From contig CM068540.1 of assembly GCA_035048495.1 (NCBI GenBank), forward strand, positions 3,890,829-3,954,828: 64,000 nt of DNA, given 5' to 3'. This DNA comes from Euptelea pleiosperma (taxonomy: Eukaryota > Streptophyta > Magnoliopsida > Ranunculales > Eupteleaceae). The notes beneath the pieces were generated by a model. The model was not told where the DNA came from, ran no database searches, and saw only the letters and a program-made list of their open reading frames with translations. Within the stretch, counting starts at the first letter, position 1. Every line of letters starts with the position of its first letter. This document shows, piece by piece, positions 63,631-64,000 of the stretch. Position numbers and translations under genes: made by a program.

Positions 63631-64000
63631 CATACAACTGCTGACATCAGCAGTACTATTATTCTACAACTTCTATACAGCTCCACTAGGTGCTCCAATG
63701 TGATTTTCAAAATCTACGATTTCTTCTCTCCATTGTTCACATGACACTGTTCATGTGACATTGTTCATGCGACACTGTTCACGTGACAATAAACCCTAGA
63801 AAAATCCACATGGTTTTGTTCACATTCTAATACCAAGATGAAACATAAACCCTAAGTTATTCTTAGAGTTATGGCTGGATAATGAGAAAAGAAAGGAAGA
63901 AGAACAAATAAAAGATTTTAGGAGTGGGAGATGTTAAAGTGCCCCTGCTCCCCTCTATCTATTTATACTTTATAATATAAATAGAAAATGACAAAAGCCC

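Larger units (their letters stand above)
59280..64000 (-). mobile_element. Ty1/copia retrotransposon, same family as 110-1639, running off the window
   Basis: Read from the right on the minus strand: putative 5' LTR from about 63836 to beyond 64000 (TATAAATAG box near 63957-63968), primer-site remnant and leader (62235-62512 and 63631-63835, interrupted by an hAT), gag from ATG near 62188, protease WILDSGASDHMT (about 61010-61050), then a break, RT tail FISQRKYVLDFLTKIGKPSA and MDTPIE (59935-60010), and RNaseH to about 59280. Integrase and most of RT are missing between about 60030 and 60900, replaced by unrelated sequence. Multiple stops. No 3' LTR seen. Confidence 0.82.

Overview
This 64 kb window is nuclear DNA of a flowering plant. 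It is AT-rich, packed with plant-type transposons (Ty1/copia, TRIM, L1 and RTE LINEs, hAT, PIF/Harbinger, Mutator-like and foldback MITEs), and holds one recognisable host gene whose exons have canonical GT-AG borders. The large introns and heavy nesting would fit a magnoliid or another early-diverging angiosperm, but the species cannot be fixed from the sequence.

The host gene is on the plus strand and covers more than half of the window (21554 to at least 58642). It encodes a ZINC INDUCED FACILITATOR-LIKE (ZIFL) transporter of the major facilitator superfamily. I could join 16 exons in a single open frame of 1366 nt (455 codons plus one base). The final exon, about 25-30 codons by family comparison, is not in the window; intron 16 runs into a copia element that leaves through the right edge. 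Coding sequence is under 4% of the gene span. Introns 1 (9.9 kb), 4 (5.0 kb), 7 (5.9 kb), 9-11 (2.4-2.8 kb), 13 (2.0 kb), 15 (3.1 kb) and 16 (>5.3 kb) are inflated, wholly or partly by transposons, while introns 3, 5, 6, 8, 12 and 14 are 98-175 bp.

Layout: 1-1639, end of an hAT-like element, then a minus-strand copia deletion derivative. 1640-7085, degenerate sequence and small foldback elements. 7085-7850, a foldback MITE split by an hAT. 8355-9371, a possible minus-strand LTR. 9440-9990, microsatellites, a SINE-like element and a long hairpin. 11360-11700, a foldback MITE. 11933-12737, a Mutator-like element with a 10 bp target duplication. 13030-21312, a thicket of foldback MITEs with a segmental duplication and a Harbinger insertion whose empty site is also present. 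21554-58642, the ZIFL gene. Intron 1 holds a 3-unit ~320 bp tandem array and a 1.9 kb hAT; intron 4 is almost entirely one copia; intron 7 holds minisatellites; intron 9 a LINE; intron 10 copia and LINE pieces; intron 11 two TRIMs; intron 15 a TRIM and an RTE fragment. 59280-64000, a second minus-strand copia of the same family as the left-hand one, carrying an hAT that carries a TRIM.

I found no tRNA, rRNA or CRISPR. Nothing points to a new multi-gene system. The notable content is a transposon-inflated metal/organic-acid transporter gene with its exon structure intact, and an unusually readable record of nested insertions, several proven here by target-site duplications or paralogous empty sites.
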